NCBI RefSeq assembly: GCF_001693385.1
Contig: NZ_CP016428.1
Location: 1,240,001-1,304,000, forward strand
Direction: 5' to 3'
Origin: Bradyrhizobium icense
GTDB taxonomy: Bacteria > Pseudomonadota > Alphaproteobacteria > Rhizobiales > Xanthobacteraceae
Length of the DNA: 64,000 nucleotides
Shown here: piece by piece, positions 41,725 through 50,658 of the stretch
Numbering within the stretch: position 1 is the stretch's first letter
How the letters are laid out: each line of letters starts with the position of its first letter
Translations under genes and position numbers: made by a program
The notes under the pieces: generated by a model
Databases searched by the model: none
What the model was told of the DNA's origin: nothing
Seen by the model: only the letters and a program-made list of their open reading frames with translations

Positions 41725-43389
41725 ATGGCCGGGGAGATCAAGTCGCACTACGAGGTCGTTGTCGTCGGCGCCGGCGTGTCGGGCATTTACCAGATCAAGC
41801 GGCTGGCCGATCTCGGGGTGGATGCGCTCGTGCTCGATGCCGCCCCCGATCTCGGCGGAACCTGGTACTGGAACCGCTATCCCGGCGCGCGCTTCGATTC
41901 CGAGAGCTACACCTACGGCTATTCCTTCTCGAAGGAACTGCTCGACGAATGGCACTGGAAGGAGCGGTTTTCGAGCCAGCCGGAGAATCTTCGCTACCTC
42001 AACTACGTCGCCGACAAGTTCGATTTGCGCAAATACATGCGGTTCAACCGCAAGGTCGAGGCGGCGGCGTTCGAGGAGGCCGGTCATCTGTGGCGGCTGA
42101 GACTCGATGACGGGCGCGAACTCACTTGCCGGTTCCTCATTCTGGCGGTCGGGTTGCTCTCGATACCGACTCCGCCGCGGCTGGAGGGCATGGAGACCTT
42201 CAAGGGGCGTTCGTTTCATACCTTTTATTGGCCGCACGAGCCGGTTGAACTCTCCGGCAAGAAGGTCGGCATCATCGGCACCGGCGCCACCGCGATCCAG
42301 GTGATCGGCGAGATCGCCGACAAGGTGGACGAACTCACGGTGTTTCAGCGTCGTCCGAACTGGAGCGCGCCGCTCAACAACAGCCCGATCTCGGACGAGG
42401 AGATGGCCGACATCCGTTCGCGCTACGACGAGATCTTTGCCGCCTGCAGGCGCACGCCCGGCGGCTTCGAGCACGAGCCGGACCGGCGCGGCTTCCATGA
42501 AGCCACCCGAGAGGAGCGGATCGCGCTGTGGGACAAGCTCTATGACGAGCCCGGCTTCGGCATCTGGCTGAGCAATTTTCGCGAGATTTTTACCGACGAG
42601 GCGGCCAATGCCGAGTTTTCCGCTTATATCGCCGATCGCATCCGAAAGCGGGTGAAGGACCCGTTGACCGCGGACAAGCTGATCCCCAGGGATCACGGTT
42701 TCGGCGTGCAGCGGGTGCCGCTGGAGACCAACTATCTCGAAGCCTACAACCGCGACAACGTGCATCTCGTCGATATCAGCGAGACGCCGATTCTGCGCGT
42801 CACCGAAACGGGCCTGCGCACCAGCGTGCGCGACTATGAGCTCGATATCATCGTCTACTCCACCGGCTTCGATGCCATCACCGGCGCATTCGATGCAATC
42901 GACATCACCGGCGCGGGCGGAGTGAAGCTCGCCGACGAATGGCGCGAGGGGCCCTCGACCTTTCTCGGCATGATGGCCCATGGTTTTCCGAACTTGCTGA
43001 TGCCGACCGGCCCGCAGAGCGGCTCGGCCTCGACGAATTTTCCGCGCGGCATCGAGAACGGCGTCGGCTGGTGCATGGGCCTGCTGGGCCATATGCGGGA
43101 CCGCGGCTACACGCGGGCCGAACCAACCGTGGAAGCGCAGGCGCGCTGGACCGCGCACGTCACCAAGATGTACGCCATCATGCTGATGCGCAAAGCCAAG
43201 TCGTGGTTCACCGGCTACAATTCCAACATTCCCGGCCACGAGCACGGCAAGACCCGCTACCTCGTCTATAATGGTGGCACGCCGAAATATGTTGCTGCCA
43301 TCACCGAGGTTGCCGATAAGGGGTATGAGGGGATCGTGTTCGATGCGGGCGCACGGGTAGCGGCAAGGTCCGCGGCCGCCGCGGAGTAA
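41725..43389 (+). CDS. Flavin-containing Baeyer-Villiger-type monooxygenase
   Basis: 554 residues. Two dinucleotide-binding motifs, GAGVSG (15-20, FAD) and GTGATA (185-190, NADPH), bracket the intact Baeyer-Villiger fingerprint FKGRSFHTFYWP (159-170). The block [15 protein letters not shown] is typical of cyclohexanone/4-hydroxyacetophenone monooxygenases. The enzyme should insert oxygen next to a ketone to give an ester or lactone. It follows a GGAGGGG site. A related monooxygenase fused to an esterase is encoded 1.9 kb away on the other strand. Confidence 0.94.
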   Translation: MAGEIKSHYEVVVVGAGVSGIYQIKRLADLGVDALVLDAAPDLGGTWYWNRYPGARFDSESYTYGYSFSKELLDEWHWKERFSSQPENLRYLNYVADKFDLRKYMRFNRKVEAAAFEEAGHLWRLRLDDGRELTCRFLILAVGLLSIPTPPRLEGMETFKGRSFHTFYWPHEPVELSGKKVGIIGTGATAIQVIGEIADKVDELTVFQRRPNWSAPLNNSPISDEEMADIRSRYDEIFAACRRTPGGFEHEPDRRGFHEATREERIALWDKLYDEPGFGIWLSNFREIFTDEAANAEFSAYIADRIRKRVKDPLTADKLIPRDHGFGVQRVPLETNYLEAYNRDNVHLVDISETPILRVTETGLRTSVRDYELDIIVYSTGFDAITGAFDAIDITGAGGVKLADEWREGPSTFLGMMAHGFPNLLMPTGPQSGSASTNFPRGIENGVGWCMGLLGHMRDRGYTRAEPTVEAQARWTAHVTKMYAIMLMRKAKSWFTGYNSNIPGHEHGKTRYLVYNGGTPKYVAAITEVADKGYEGIVFDAGARVAARSAAAAE

Positions 43390-43405
43390 GATGTGAAGGC
43401 AACGT

Positions 43406-43514
43406 AGGATGGGTTGAGCCAACGGGTCCGGCCTTCGGCCGGCCCGGTGGCAGACTCCGCGAAACCTATTGTCTTTGGAAAGGCGATGGGTTTCGCAAGA
43501 GCTCAACCCATCCT
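43406..43514. repeat. Dispersed inverted repeat (TAGGATGGGT family)
   Basis: AGGATGGGTTGAGC (43406-43419) pairs with GCTCAACCCATCCT (43501-43514), a 14-bp perfect outer stem. The interior includes GGTCCGGCCTTCGGCCGGCC. It sits between the convergent monooxygenase and phytanoyl-CoA dioxygenase-like genes and may end transcription from both. Confidence 0.85.
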
Positions 43515-43559
43515 TCGAGTTCGAGTTCGATCGTCGCGCTCGCCTTTGCCCGCATCCCG

Positions 43560-44411
43560 TCACTGCGTCCGCAGCAGGCGCCTGGGATGAACGCCATCGA
43601 CATAGCCCATGAACGGCGGATGGATCGAATAGCCGATCAGCTCACGTGCGCGCTCGGGCAATTTGCTGGCGACCTCGGCAGGGACGGCGAGCGCCATGTT
43701 CTCGAGTTGCCGCACCCAGCCCACGCAATATTGCGGCGTGATGATCAGGCGCGGCCGGTCCGACCGGTTGGCGCCGCTACGGTGCCATAGCGTTCCCTTG
43801 GTGATGGCCAGCGATCCGGACGGCATGATCAGCTTCACGGCGTCAGGCCTGTCGCCTTCCTCGTGACCGGCTTCGTTGGTGAAGTGAGCGGGTTTCACCG
43901 CGCCGTCGATATATTGCCCGTCCCACAGATGGCTTCCGGGAATAATTTCGGTGGCGCCATTTTGCTCGGTCGTATCGTCGATCGCCCAGAACGTGCTGAT
44001 GCCAAGGGCAGGGCGGGGCCGCGGAATCTTCACGCCGCTGTCGTCGAAGTGCCAGGGCTGGACGGTCTCACCGGGATGGAGATTGATCGCGAGCAGAGCA
44101 GACAACAAGCAGCTCTCGCCGAGTTCGGCTTCCACAAAGGCCATCGCGAGTGGATGGATCGCGAGCTCGGCGAAGACAGGCGATTTCGCCAGCAGTGCAT
44201 ACACCCGGTTGGTCCTGGTGCCTTCGAAATCGTTGCGGCCGAACAGATCGCGCGCCAGATGCGGCGCCAGCGCCGCCCGGATTTCGGCGACGCGGTCGGG
44301 CGCCAGAACACGTTCGAAGACCAGGTAACCGCTGCGGTCGAACTCTTCCTTTAAGGAGGCGAATGAGCGCTCTCCGAGCCAGGGCAAAACCTGCTCCGCT
44401 GTCGCTGCCAT
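43560..44411 (-). CDS. Phytanoyl-CoA dioxygenase (PhyH) family protein
   Basis: 283 residues from the ATG at 44411 after GAGGGAG. Fe(II)/2-oxoglutarate oxygenase of the PhyH family: metal ligands H121 and D123 in QPWHFDDSG, distal H210 in GTLWHRSGANRSDRPRL with the Arg that holds 2-oxoglutarate shortly after. The family pattern AIDDTTEQNGATEIIPGSHL is clear. The substrate is unknown. It shares the region with two monooxygenases and an ATC hydrolase-like gene on the same strand, so it may hydroxylate an intermediate of the same pathway. Confidence 0.92.
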   Translation of the reverse strand: MAATAEQVLPWLGERSFASLKEEFDRSGYLVFERVLAPDRVAEIRAALAPHLARDLFGRNDFEGTRTNRVYALLAKSPVFAELAIHPLAMAFVEAELGESCLLSALLAINLHPGETVQPWHFDDSGVKIPRPRPALGISTFWAIDDTTEQNGATEIIPGSHLWDGQYIDGAVKPAHFTNEAGHEEGDRPDAVKLIMPSGSLAITKGTLWHRSGANRSDRPRLIITPQYCVGWVRQLENMALAVPAEVASKLPERARELIGYSIHPPFMGYVDGVHPRRLLRTQ

Positions 44412-44516
44412 CGGCGCTCTCCCTCGTGAGCCCGGTCGAGAAGGCTTCTTGCGATATATCTTACGCAACTACGGGGGATTTTCACGAGATTTCTGCGGGG
44501 TCAACGGTGGCGCAAA

Positions 44517-45017
44517 TCATGATCGCGGTGCGAATGCGTAGCGGAACGTGCAGCTCGGCGCGCCCTGCATAAGGGTCTGGTCGCGCCTGAGGCTGACCTC
44601 GTTGCCGCCGGCTGCCGCGATATCGAAATCGGTGGCGCAGACCAGCAGCGCGCCGAGCTCCGGCTCGCCCAGCGCGCGGAAGAATTCCGCGAACCGGCAA
44701 TGCGTGACGTCGAATTCCAGCGCCGCCTCGTCGTGCCGGCGCATCTCGACCGTTACCTCCCGCTCGGTGACTTCGGAAAGCGCGGTATGCATGGTCGCCC
44801 ATTTACGCCGCGCGCTGCCCTCGACGCCCTCGCCTATGGCGGCGAACAGCGCCTTCGACCAGTCGCGCAAGGCTTGTCTCGCAATCGCGTCAGCCTTTTC
44901 CTGGCCCAGTTCCGCGCGCAGCGCCCGCAGCATCGGCACCAGCACCTGCGCCTGGATCCGTGTTTTGTCCAACAGCGACAGGCGGGGATTGACCATGTAA
45001 TCGTCGAGTACGTTCAT
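44517..45017 (-). CDS. L-2-amino-thiazoline-4-carboxylate hydrolase-like protein
   Basis: 166 residues. It matches the ATC hydrolase family (PF14196) pattern: THCRFAEFFRALGEPELGAL then LLVCATDFDIAAAG and the end QTLMQGAPSCTFRYAF, with Cys107, Cys127 and Cys156 conserved. The founding enzyme opens the thiazoline ring of ATC to S-carbamoyl-cysteine or N-carbamoyl-cysteine on the way to L-cysteine; most relatives are uncharacterised and the real substrate may differ. The neighbouring gap 45018-45312 contains no gene. Confidence 0.82.
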   Translation of the reverse strand: MNVLDDYMVNPRLSLLDKTRIQAQVLVPMLRALRAELGQEKADAIARQALRDWSKALFAAIGEGVEGSARRKWATMHTALSEVTEREVTVEMRRHDEAALEFDVTHCRFAEFFRALGEPELGALLVCATDFDIAAAGGNEVSLRRDQTLMQGAPSCTFRYAFAPRS

Positions 45018-45312
45018 CGCAGGCTCCCTTCGTTTCCCGACCTCCAGCGAGATATTGCTGCGGGCGAGGCGAGCGCAACCGAGATAAACTGAACGATTGA
45101 CTTAGAAAATCTGATGCATGACTCTCGGGAAATGCGGCATGCTCAGGCATGGGGCGGGACAGCGGACAATTCGAACCAGGATGGGTTATCGATTGCCATC
45201 CCAAGCCGGCGCCAAAGCGGCACAAGGCGTCAAGGCAGCGCAAACGCCGACCGTGAGCGGCTCAAATCCTTTGGCCGCTCGAATGAAGTCGAGCGGCCGC
45301 AGCCCTGCACGC

Positions 45313-47988
45313 CTATCCCGCAGCCGCGTTGACCGTGACCGGCGAAGCGCCTTCGCTCTCTTCCAGCTTTCGCGGCAATCCCGCAAAGCTGCGCAGCGCT
45401 TCCGCCATCTTTGCACGTCCGCTGACGCCGGTGATGACCACATCCACCATCATCAACGACGTGTGGATGTGGCCACGCGCCTGTAGCTGCTCGACCGGGA
45501 CACCCGCGTCAGAAAGCGCCTTGGCATATTCGATACCCTCGTCACGCAGCGGATCGAACTCGCAGGTCGCGACGAACGCCGGCGGCAAGTTCGCCAGACT
45601 GCCGCGCAGTGGCGAGGCGCGCGGATCCGTCCGGTCGGCCGGTGAGCAATAGATGTCCCAGAACCAGAACATCAGCGAGCGCGTCAGGAAATAACCTGCC
45701 GCATTGTCGGAATAGGATGGACGATCGAACCGGCAATCGGTGACCGGGCACACCAGGAGCTGGCCTGCGATTGGCGGACCGCCGCGGTCACGCGCGAGCT
45801 GGCAGGTGACGGCGGCGATGTTGGCGCCGGCGCTCCAGCCCGCCACCAGCAGCGGTCCCGGTTTGCCGCCGAGTTCGGCGGCATGTTCGGCGATCCAGCG
45901 CGTTGCCGCATAGCCATCCTCGGCCGCCGCCGGGAAGCGATGCTCGGGCGCATGGCGGTAACCGACGCTGACGACGATCATCCCGCTGCGGCGGCAGATG
46001 TCGCGGCAGAACGGATCGTCGGATTGCTCGTCACCCAAGACCCAGCCGCCGCCGTGGAAATAGACCGCGATCGGGTGCGGCCCTGGTGTGGCCGGCCGAT
46101 ACAGGCGATACTGCAGCAGACCATCGGCGCCGTGCAGCACGCCGTCGCCGACTTCGCCGACGGGCCGGCCGGCCGGACGTCCCTTGTTGAACTCGGTGAG
46201 GAAGTCGCGCGCGCCCTGCGCGCCGAGCGACTCGATCGCCGGCAGATTCATCTCCGCCAGCATGCCAAGCACCAGCCGCACGTCCGGCTGCAGGCGAACC
46301 ACCTCGCCATCGTTGCATTGCTCTGCAATGTTCGGGCCCGACAGTTTGAAGCCCAGCATGCCGCGGGCGACCACCTCGTTGCAGATGCTGCGGTAGGGAC
46401 CGACGCCGCCGGTATAGGGCATCACGCCCCGCGCCTTGCCGGGGACATTGGCGCCCGTGTACCAGGTGTTGGCGAGCCGGTGCAGCGTCAGCATCGAACA
46501 GTCGGCCATGTGCTGCGCCCAGCCGGCCTGTGCCGTCTCGGTCGCGTCGATGGTCGTGAAGCCGGCCTCGCGCAGCGCCGCCAGCCGGTCGACCACCCAG
46601 TCGACATGCTGCTCGATCGAGACCGCCATGTTCGACAGCACCGACGGGCTGCCCGGGCCCGTGATCAGGAACAGATTGGGGAAGCCTGAGACGGTGAGTC
46701 CGAGATAGGTCTGCGGGCCGCTGGCCCAGACGTCGGACAGCGATTTACCGTTGCGGCCAGTGATCGGATGAACCGCCTTGATGGCGCCGGTCATGGCGTC
46801 AAAACCGGTGGCGAACACGATCATGTCGACGTCGAACGTGCGCTTGTCGGTCGTGATGCCGGAAGCCGTGATCGATGTGATCGGCTCCTGCCGCAAATTC
46901 ACCAGCGTGACGTTGGGGCGGTTGTAGGTGGCGTAGTAGTTGGTATCGAGACAGGGCCGCTTGGCGCCGAATGGGTGATCGTGCGGCGTCAACGCTTCGG
47001 CCATCTCCGGCTCTTTCACGATGTTCCGGATCTTCTCGCGGATCAGGTCGGCGAGCAGCGCATTGCCGTCGACGTCGACGCCCTGGTCGGCCCAGAGCTG
47101 GGTCAGGATGTGGACGAGATCGCCGGCGGCCCAGGCCTGCTCGAAGCGCTCGCGGCGCTCGGCATCGCTCAACTGCCAGCTCACCGCCATCTGTTGCGGA
47201 TATGGGACGCCCGCGAGCGACCAGCGCGCCTGCTCGCGATAGGCGGCGCGGTCGCCCTGCAGCATCGCTGTGCGGTCTGCCGGCGCCGGACCATTGTGCG
47301 CGGGCAGCGCGAAGTTCGGCGTGCGCTGGAACACGGTGAGATGCGCGGCCTGCTCCGCGAGCAGCGGGATCGACTGAATGCCCGATGATCCCGTACCGAT
47401 GACGGCGATGCGCTTGCCGGCGAGCTTGACCTCTTCATGCGGCCAGCGGCCGGTGAAATAGACCTCGCCCTTGAAATCCTTGACGCCGTCGATTTCTGGC
47501 GGCTTGGGCGCGGAGAGGCAGCCGGTCGCCATGATGTAATAGCGGCAGGAAACATCAGCGCCATCGCTCGTCGTGAGCCGCCAGCGTTCAGCGCTCTCGT
47601 CCCAATTTGCTGCCGTAACCTTGGTGCCGAAGCGGATGTCGCGGCGCAGATCGTATCGGTCGGCGACGAAGCCGAGATAGCGCAGGATCTCGGGTTGCGT
47701 TGCGTATTTCTCCGACCATTGCCACGCGCTCTCCAGCTCGGGATCGAAGGTGTAGCTGTAGTCGATGGTCTGGATGTCACAGCGTGCGCCGGGATAGCGA
47801 TTCCAGTACCAGGTGCCGCCGACGTCGCCGGCCTCCTCGATCACCACGACCGTGAAGCCGGCCTTGCGCAAGCGATGCAGGAGATAGAGGCCGGCAAACC
47901 CGGCGCCGACCACGGCGACATCGACCTGTTGGGTCGCATCGCTGTTTGTCGTTTCAGAAGAACGTGCTGCGATCGCTGCGTCTGGCAT
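45313..47988 (-). CDS. Fused Baeyer-Villiger-like monooxygenase and alpha/beta-hydrolase (esterase)
   Basis: 891 residues from an ATG after GGGAGGAG. Residues about 20-550 form a flavin monooxygenase: GAGFAG (28-33), [15 protein letters not shown] (58-71), GTGSSG (198-203). The fingerprint at 172-183 reads [12 protein letters not shown], with Phe178 where the family has His. Residues about 610-870 form a hormone-sensitive-lipase-type esterase: oxyanion loop HGGGW (645-649), nucleophile Ser719 in GWSAG, Asp812, and His840 or His842. A linker of about 60 residues joins them. The natural logic is ketone to ester to alcohol plus acid in one polypeptide. The open frame is continuous, so this is not two genes merged by a lost stop in the annotation. 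Confidence 0.92.
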   Translation of the reverse strand: MPDAAIAARSSETTNSDATQQVDVAVVGAGFAGLYLLHRLRKAGFTVVVIEEAGDVGGTWYWNRYPGARCDIQTIDYSYTFDPELESAWQWSEKYATQPEILRYLGFVADRYDLRRDIRFGTKVTAANWDESAERWRLTTSDGADVSCRYYIMATGCLSAPKPPEIDGVKDFKGEVYFTGRWPHEEVKLAGKRIAVIGTGSSGIQSIPLLAEQAAHLTVFQRTPNFALPAHNGPAPADRTAMLQGDRAAYREQARWSLAGVPYPQQMAVSWQLSDAERRERFEQAWAAGDLVHILTQLWADQGVDVDGNALLADLIREKIRNIVKEPEMAEALTPHDHPFGAKRPCLDTNYYATYNRPNVTLVNLRQEPITSITASGITTDKRTFDVDMIVFATGFDAMTGAIKAVHPITGRNGKSLSDVWASGPQTYLGLTVSGFPNLFLITGPGSPSVLSNMAVSIEQHVDWVVDRLAALREAGFTTIDATETAQAGWAQHMADCSMLTLHRLANTWYTGANVPGKARGVMPYTGGVGPYRSICNEVVARGMLGFKLSGPNIAEQCNDGEVVRLQPDVRLVLGMLAEMNLPAIESLGAQGARDFLTEFNKGRPAGRPVGEVGDGVLHGADGLLQYRLYRPATPGPHPIAVYFHGGGWVLGDEQSDDPFCRDICRRSGMIVVSVGYRHAPEHRFPAAAEDGYAATRWIAEHAAELGGKPGPLLVAGWSAGANIAAVTCQLARDRGGPPIAGQLLVCPVTDCRFDRPSYSDNAAGYFLTRSLMFWFWDIYCSPADRTDPRASPLRGSLANLPPAFVATCEFDPLRDEGIEYAKALSDAGVPVEQLQARGHIHTSLMMVDVVITGVSGRAKMAEALRSFAGLPRKLEESEGASPVTVNAAAG

Positions 47989-48119
47989 GCCACTCCTCCC
48001 GTATGTTGTATATTTTGAAGGAGGCTACTGCCGCGTGTTGAGTTTGTCATCAGGACAAATTCAATCCTCAGGTAATTCCTGTCAGACCGCTTTGACGAGT
48101 GCTTCCGGTCCGCGATTTC

Positions 48120-48200
48120 GCGCCGGACTGCATCCTCGATGTTGTCCCTGCGAACGCAGGGACCCATAACCATCGGCGGAGGTTTTTCGAAAGGCGTCTG
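48120..48200. repeat. Dispersed repeat fragment in the gap 47989-48375
   Basis: Contains TGTTGTCCCTGCGAACGCAG followed by GGACCCATAACC, with the small hairpin CCCTGCG-aa-CGCAGGG. This is a string I recognise from memory as part of another interspersed Bradyrhizobium repeat. The remainder of the 387-base gap is divergent promoter space, AT-richer near 48300-48350, with no gene. Confidence 0.55.
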
Positions 48201-48375
48201 CCACCGTGCCATACCGAGAGATCACGCACCGACGATCCCGCCTGACGGCGATGGTTGACGAAGTTGCACTGCGCGTTTCTGCTTGCTACGGTCAAAACGC
48301 CATGTTGGATTCTGACAAGTTGCGCTATAATAAATTGTATTATCAAGGTTGGTTCGCCGAGGAATGGAGGGGTCC

Positions 48376-48837
48376 GTGAGCGAGTCACTTCATCCGAGTG
48401 CCCCCCATCATCTGCCAGGCTTCATCACCGCTCCGGGCGATACCGATATTCTGATGGTGGTGGTCGGCGTCATTCTCATCGGCGCCGTCCTGATGGTCGG
48501 CAATTTTTATCTGCGCTTGCATTCGTTGCCGGAGCGAATGGCGCACAAGTCGCAAAAGCTGCAATTCGAGATCGTGGCTGTGCTCGGCTTGCTGGCGCTC
48601 TTTACGCATAACCACCTCTTTTGGGTGATCGGGCTGTTGCTTGCGATGGTGGATCTGCCCGATTTCGGCACGCCGCTGCGCAGGATTGCTGGATCGGTCG
48701 AGAAAATCGCGGGCGCTCCATCCGGTGACGAAGCACGCGAGATTACCGCGGAAAGTGGCCCTCACGCGGATGCTGCAGAAGAATTGGACACGGCGAAACC
48801 CCGCGCCGCCAAGAGCGAGGTGCGCAGCCATGCTTGA
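48376..48837 (+). CDS. Two-span inner-membrane protein partnering an HlyD-type protein
   Basis: 153 residues from a GTG at 48376 after GGAGGGG. Two hydrophobic segments (about 27-50, DILMVVVGVILIGAVLMVGN; about 70-98, IVAVLGLLALFTHNHLFWVI) enclose the conserved loop FYLRLHSLPERMAHKSQKLQ. The acidic C-terminal tail is variable. Such small proteins are encoded directly before HlyD-like secretion proteins in many rhizobia. Its stop overlaps the HlyD start by 8 bases. Function unknown; probably an anchor or channel subunit. Confidence 0.78.
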   Translation: MSESLHPSAPHHLPGFITAPGDTDILMVVVGVILIGAVLMVGNFYLRLHSLPERMAHKSQKLQFEIVAVLGLLALFTHNHLFWVIGLLLAMVDLPDFGTPLRRIAGSVEKIAGAPSGDEAREITAESGPHADAAEELDTAKPRAAKSEVRSHA

Positions 48838-50062
48838 GCTCCTCCTCTGCTCTTTGGTGACTATCGTTCCTGACTATCTTTATCGCCGCTACCGGCAGGG
48901 CAAGCGCCTCGGTAAGGAGATCACGTTCTATTCGGTGTGGTTCGAACTGAGGTGGGGAATCGTCACCTGCCTCATGCTGACGGTGGGGCTGATTACGGTC
49001 ATTTTCTACTTTCACCCGTCCACCTCTACGGCGACCCTGTTCTTCAGGACCGTCCCGATCGTTCCGGAGACAGTCGGCCGGGTGTCGGAAGTTCACGCCG
49101 GATTCAGCGCTCCCGTCAAGAAGGGTGAAGTGATCTTCAAGCTCGACAGCTCAAGGCAGGAAGCCGCAATGGAGACGGCGCGGCGGAGGATCGCCGAGGT
49201 CGATGCCGCTTTGCTGGCGGCTCAGGCGGATATTCTCAAGGCGGACGCCCAGATCCAGGAGGCGAAGAGCGCCTATCAGCAGGCATCGGATGAACTGGAC
49301 GTCAAGCGCGAACTCCAGAAGCGCAATCCTGGCATTGTCCCCCAGCGTGACATCGAAAAGCTGGAGGTGCTGCTCGCAGGCCGTCAAAGCGCGGTTGATG
49401 CCGCAACGGCTTCGAAACAATCGGCGATGACCAACGTGAGTGCTCTTCTACCCGCGCAGAAGGCAAGCGCGGAGGCGGCGCTGGCCGAAGCGCAGGTGGA
49501 ACTGAACAAGACCTACATCCGTGCGGGCGTCGCGGGGCGCGTGGAGCAGTTCACGCTGCGCGTGGGAGACATCGTCAATCCGATGATGCGGCCTGCCGGC
49601 ATCCTCATTCCCGAGGGTGCGGGACAACGGGCGCTTTCAGCGGGGTTTGGACAAATCGAAGCGCAGGTCATGAAGGTCGGGATGGTCGCCGAGGCCACGT
49701 GCATTTCAAAGCCCTGGACGATTATTCCGATGGTGGTAACGGGCGTGCAAGATTATATCGCGGCGGGGCAGTTCAGGGGCGGCGAGCAACTGGTCGACGC
49801 GCAGCAGGTGAGGGCCCCGGGCACTATCACAACGTTTCTGGAGCCCATCTATCAAGGCGGGCTCGACGGCGTCACGCCTGGAAGCAGTTGCATCGTCAAC
49901 GCCTATACCAGCAACCACGACCGGATTGTTTCGAACGAGACGGGCGCATTCAAGCGGTTCACACTGCACGCCGTAGATGCCGTAGGACTGGTGCACGCGA
50001 TGCTCTTGCGCATACAGGCCTTGCTGCTTCCCGTGAAGACGCTGGTTCTGAGCGGACACTGA
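48830..50062 (+). CDS. HlyD/EmrA-type membrane-fusion protein
   Basis: 410 residues from the ATG at 48830. One membrane segment (about 40-62, GIVTCLMLTVGLITVIFYFH), then the first half of a lipoyl domain (VGRVSEVHAGFSAPVKKGEV), a long coiled coil with VDAALLAAQADILKADAQIQ, and the returning strand KTYIRAGVAGRVEQFTLRVG. Adaptors of this type link inner-membrane transporters to outer membrane channels. No ATPase, MFS or TolC gene adjoins; only the small membrane protein upstream is coupled to it. Confidence 0.88.
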   Translation: MLELLLCSLVTIVPDYLYRRYRQGKRLGKEITFYSVWFELRWGIVTCLMLTVGLITVIFYFHPSTSTATLFFRTVPIVPETVGRVSEVHAGFSAPVKKGEVIFKLDSSRQEAAMETARRRIAEVDAALLAAQADILKADAQIQEAKSAYQQASDELDVKRELQKRNPGIVPQRDIEKLEVLLAGRQSAVDAATASKQSAMTNVSALLPAQKASAEAALAEAQVELNKTYIRAGVAGRVEQFTLRVGDIVNPMMRPAGILIPEGAGQRALSAGFGQIEAQVMKVGMVAEATCISKPWTIIPMVVTGVQDYIAAGQFRGGEQLVDAQQVRAPGTITTFLEPIYQGGLDGVTPGSSCIVNAYTSNHDRIVSNETGAFKRFTLHAVDAVGLVHAMLLRIQALLLPVKTLVLSGH

Positions 50063-50185
50063 AAGCCAACGAAATGGGAGGATTGGAGTTGCGGTTCTAA
50101 GTGAAGCCGACTGGTTTCCGGCTGACAGCGCAGCTAGCCGCTCAGTTCCAATCCCCTACAACCCTGGTTCGTACGGGGCGTTGCG

Positions 50186-50620
50186 ATGAAACATGCATGG
50201 TTGCCGCCCATCGCCATTCTTGTTTGCTTAGCCGTGACCCTAGCCGCCGCCCAAAGCGGGGTGAAAGCCGGACTGCTCACCTGCAAGATGCAAGCGCCCG
50301 TTGGATCGCAGCAACAGATGCGATGTCGATTCGAGCATGACGATCATGGACCGCCCCACGTATATTCAGGCACGGTCAACGTCGTGGGCCTCGAGTTCGG
50401 AGCGAGGGGGGCCTCGATGGGGTGGGTGGTGTTTGCGCCGACCGCCTCGCTGCCACGCGGCTCGCTGAGAGGAAACTACGTCCGAGCGGGCGGAGATTCT
50501 CCAGTTGAATTGGGTAATGGCGCAAAGCTGATCGGTGTTTCGCAACGGAGGATATCGCTGCAACCGATTGCTTCCGAGCGACAGGTCGCTCTGGAGATTG
50601 GCAGGCTCGAATTACGGTAG
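50186..50620 (+). CDS. DUF992 family secreted protein
   Basis: 144 residues. The signal peptide ends near TLAAAQ. The mature part follows the DUF992 pattern: VKAGLLTCKMQAPVG, then FEHDDHGPPHVYSGTVNVVG, and a middle GWVVFAPTASLPRGSLRGNY with Ala/Gly-rich strands after. Two cysteines (TCKM and RCRF) likely form a disulfide. Periplasmic, no known function. It stands 38 bases before the carbonic anhydrase gene on the same strand. Confidence 0.85.
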   Translation: MKHAWLPPIAILVCLAVTLAAAQSGVKAGLLTCKMQAPVGSQQQMRCRFEHDDHGPPHVYSGTVNVVGLEFGARGASMGWVVFAPTASLPRGSLRGNYVRAGGDSPVELGNGAKLIGVSQRRISLQPIASERQVALEIGRLELR

Positions 50621-50658
50621 GCCATTGTGTCGAAGCGTTTACTCGTGGGAGATGGCAT

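Noticed and set aside
45200..45300. A tRNA-like string (GGCTCAAATCC with flanking GC arms)
   Set aside because: No D-arm, anticodon arm or acceptor stem can be drawn around it. It is at most a fragment.
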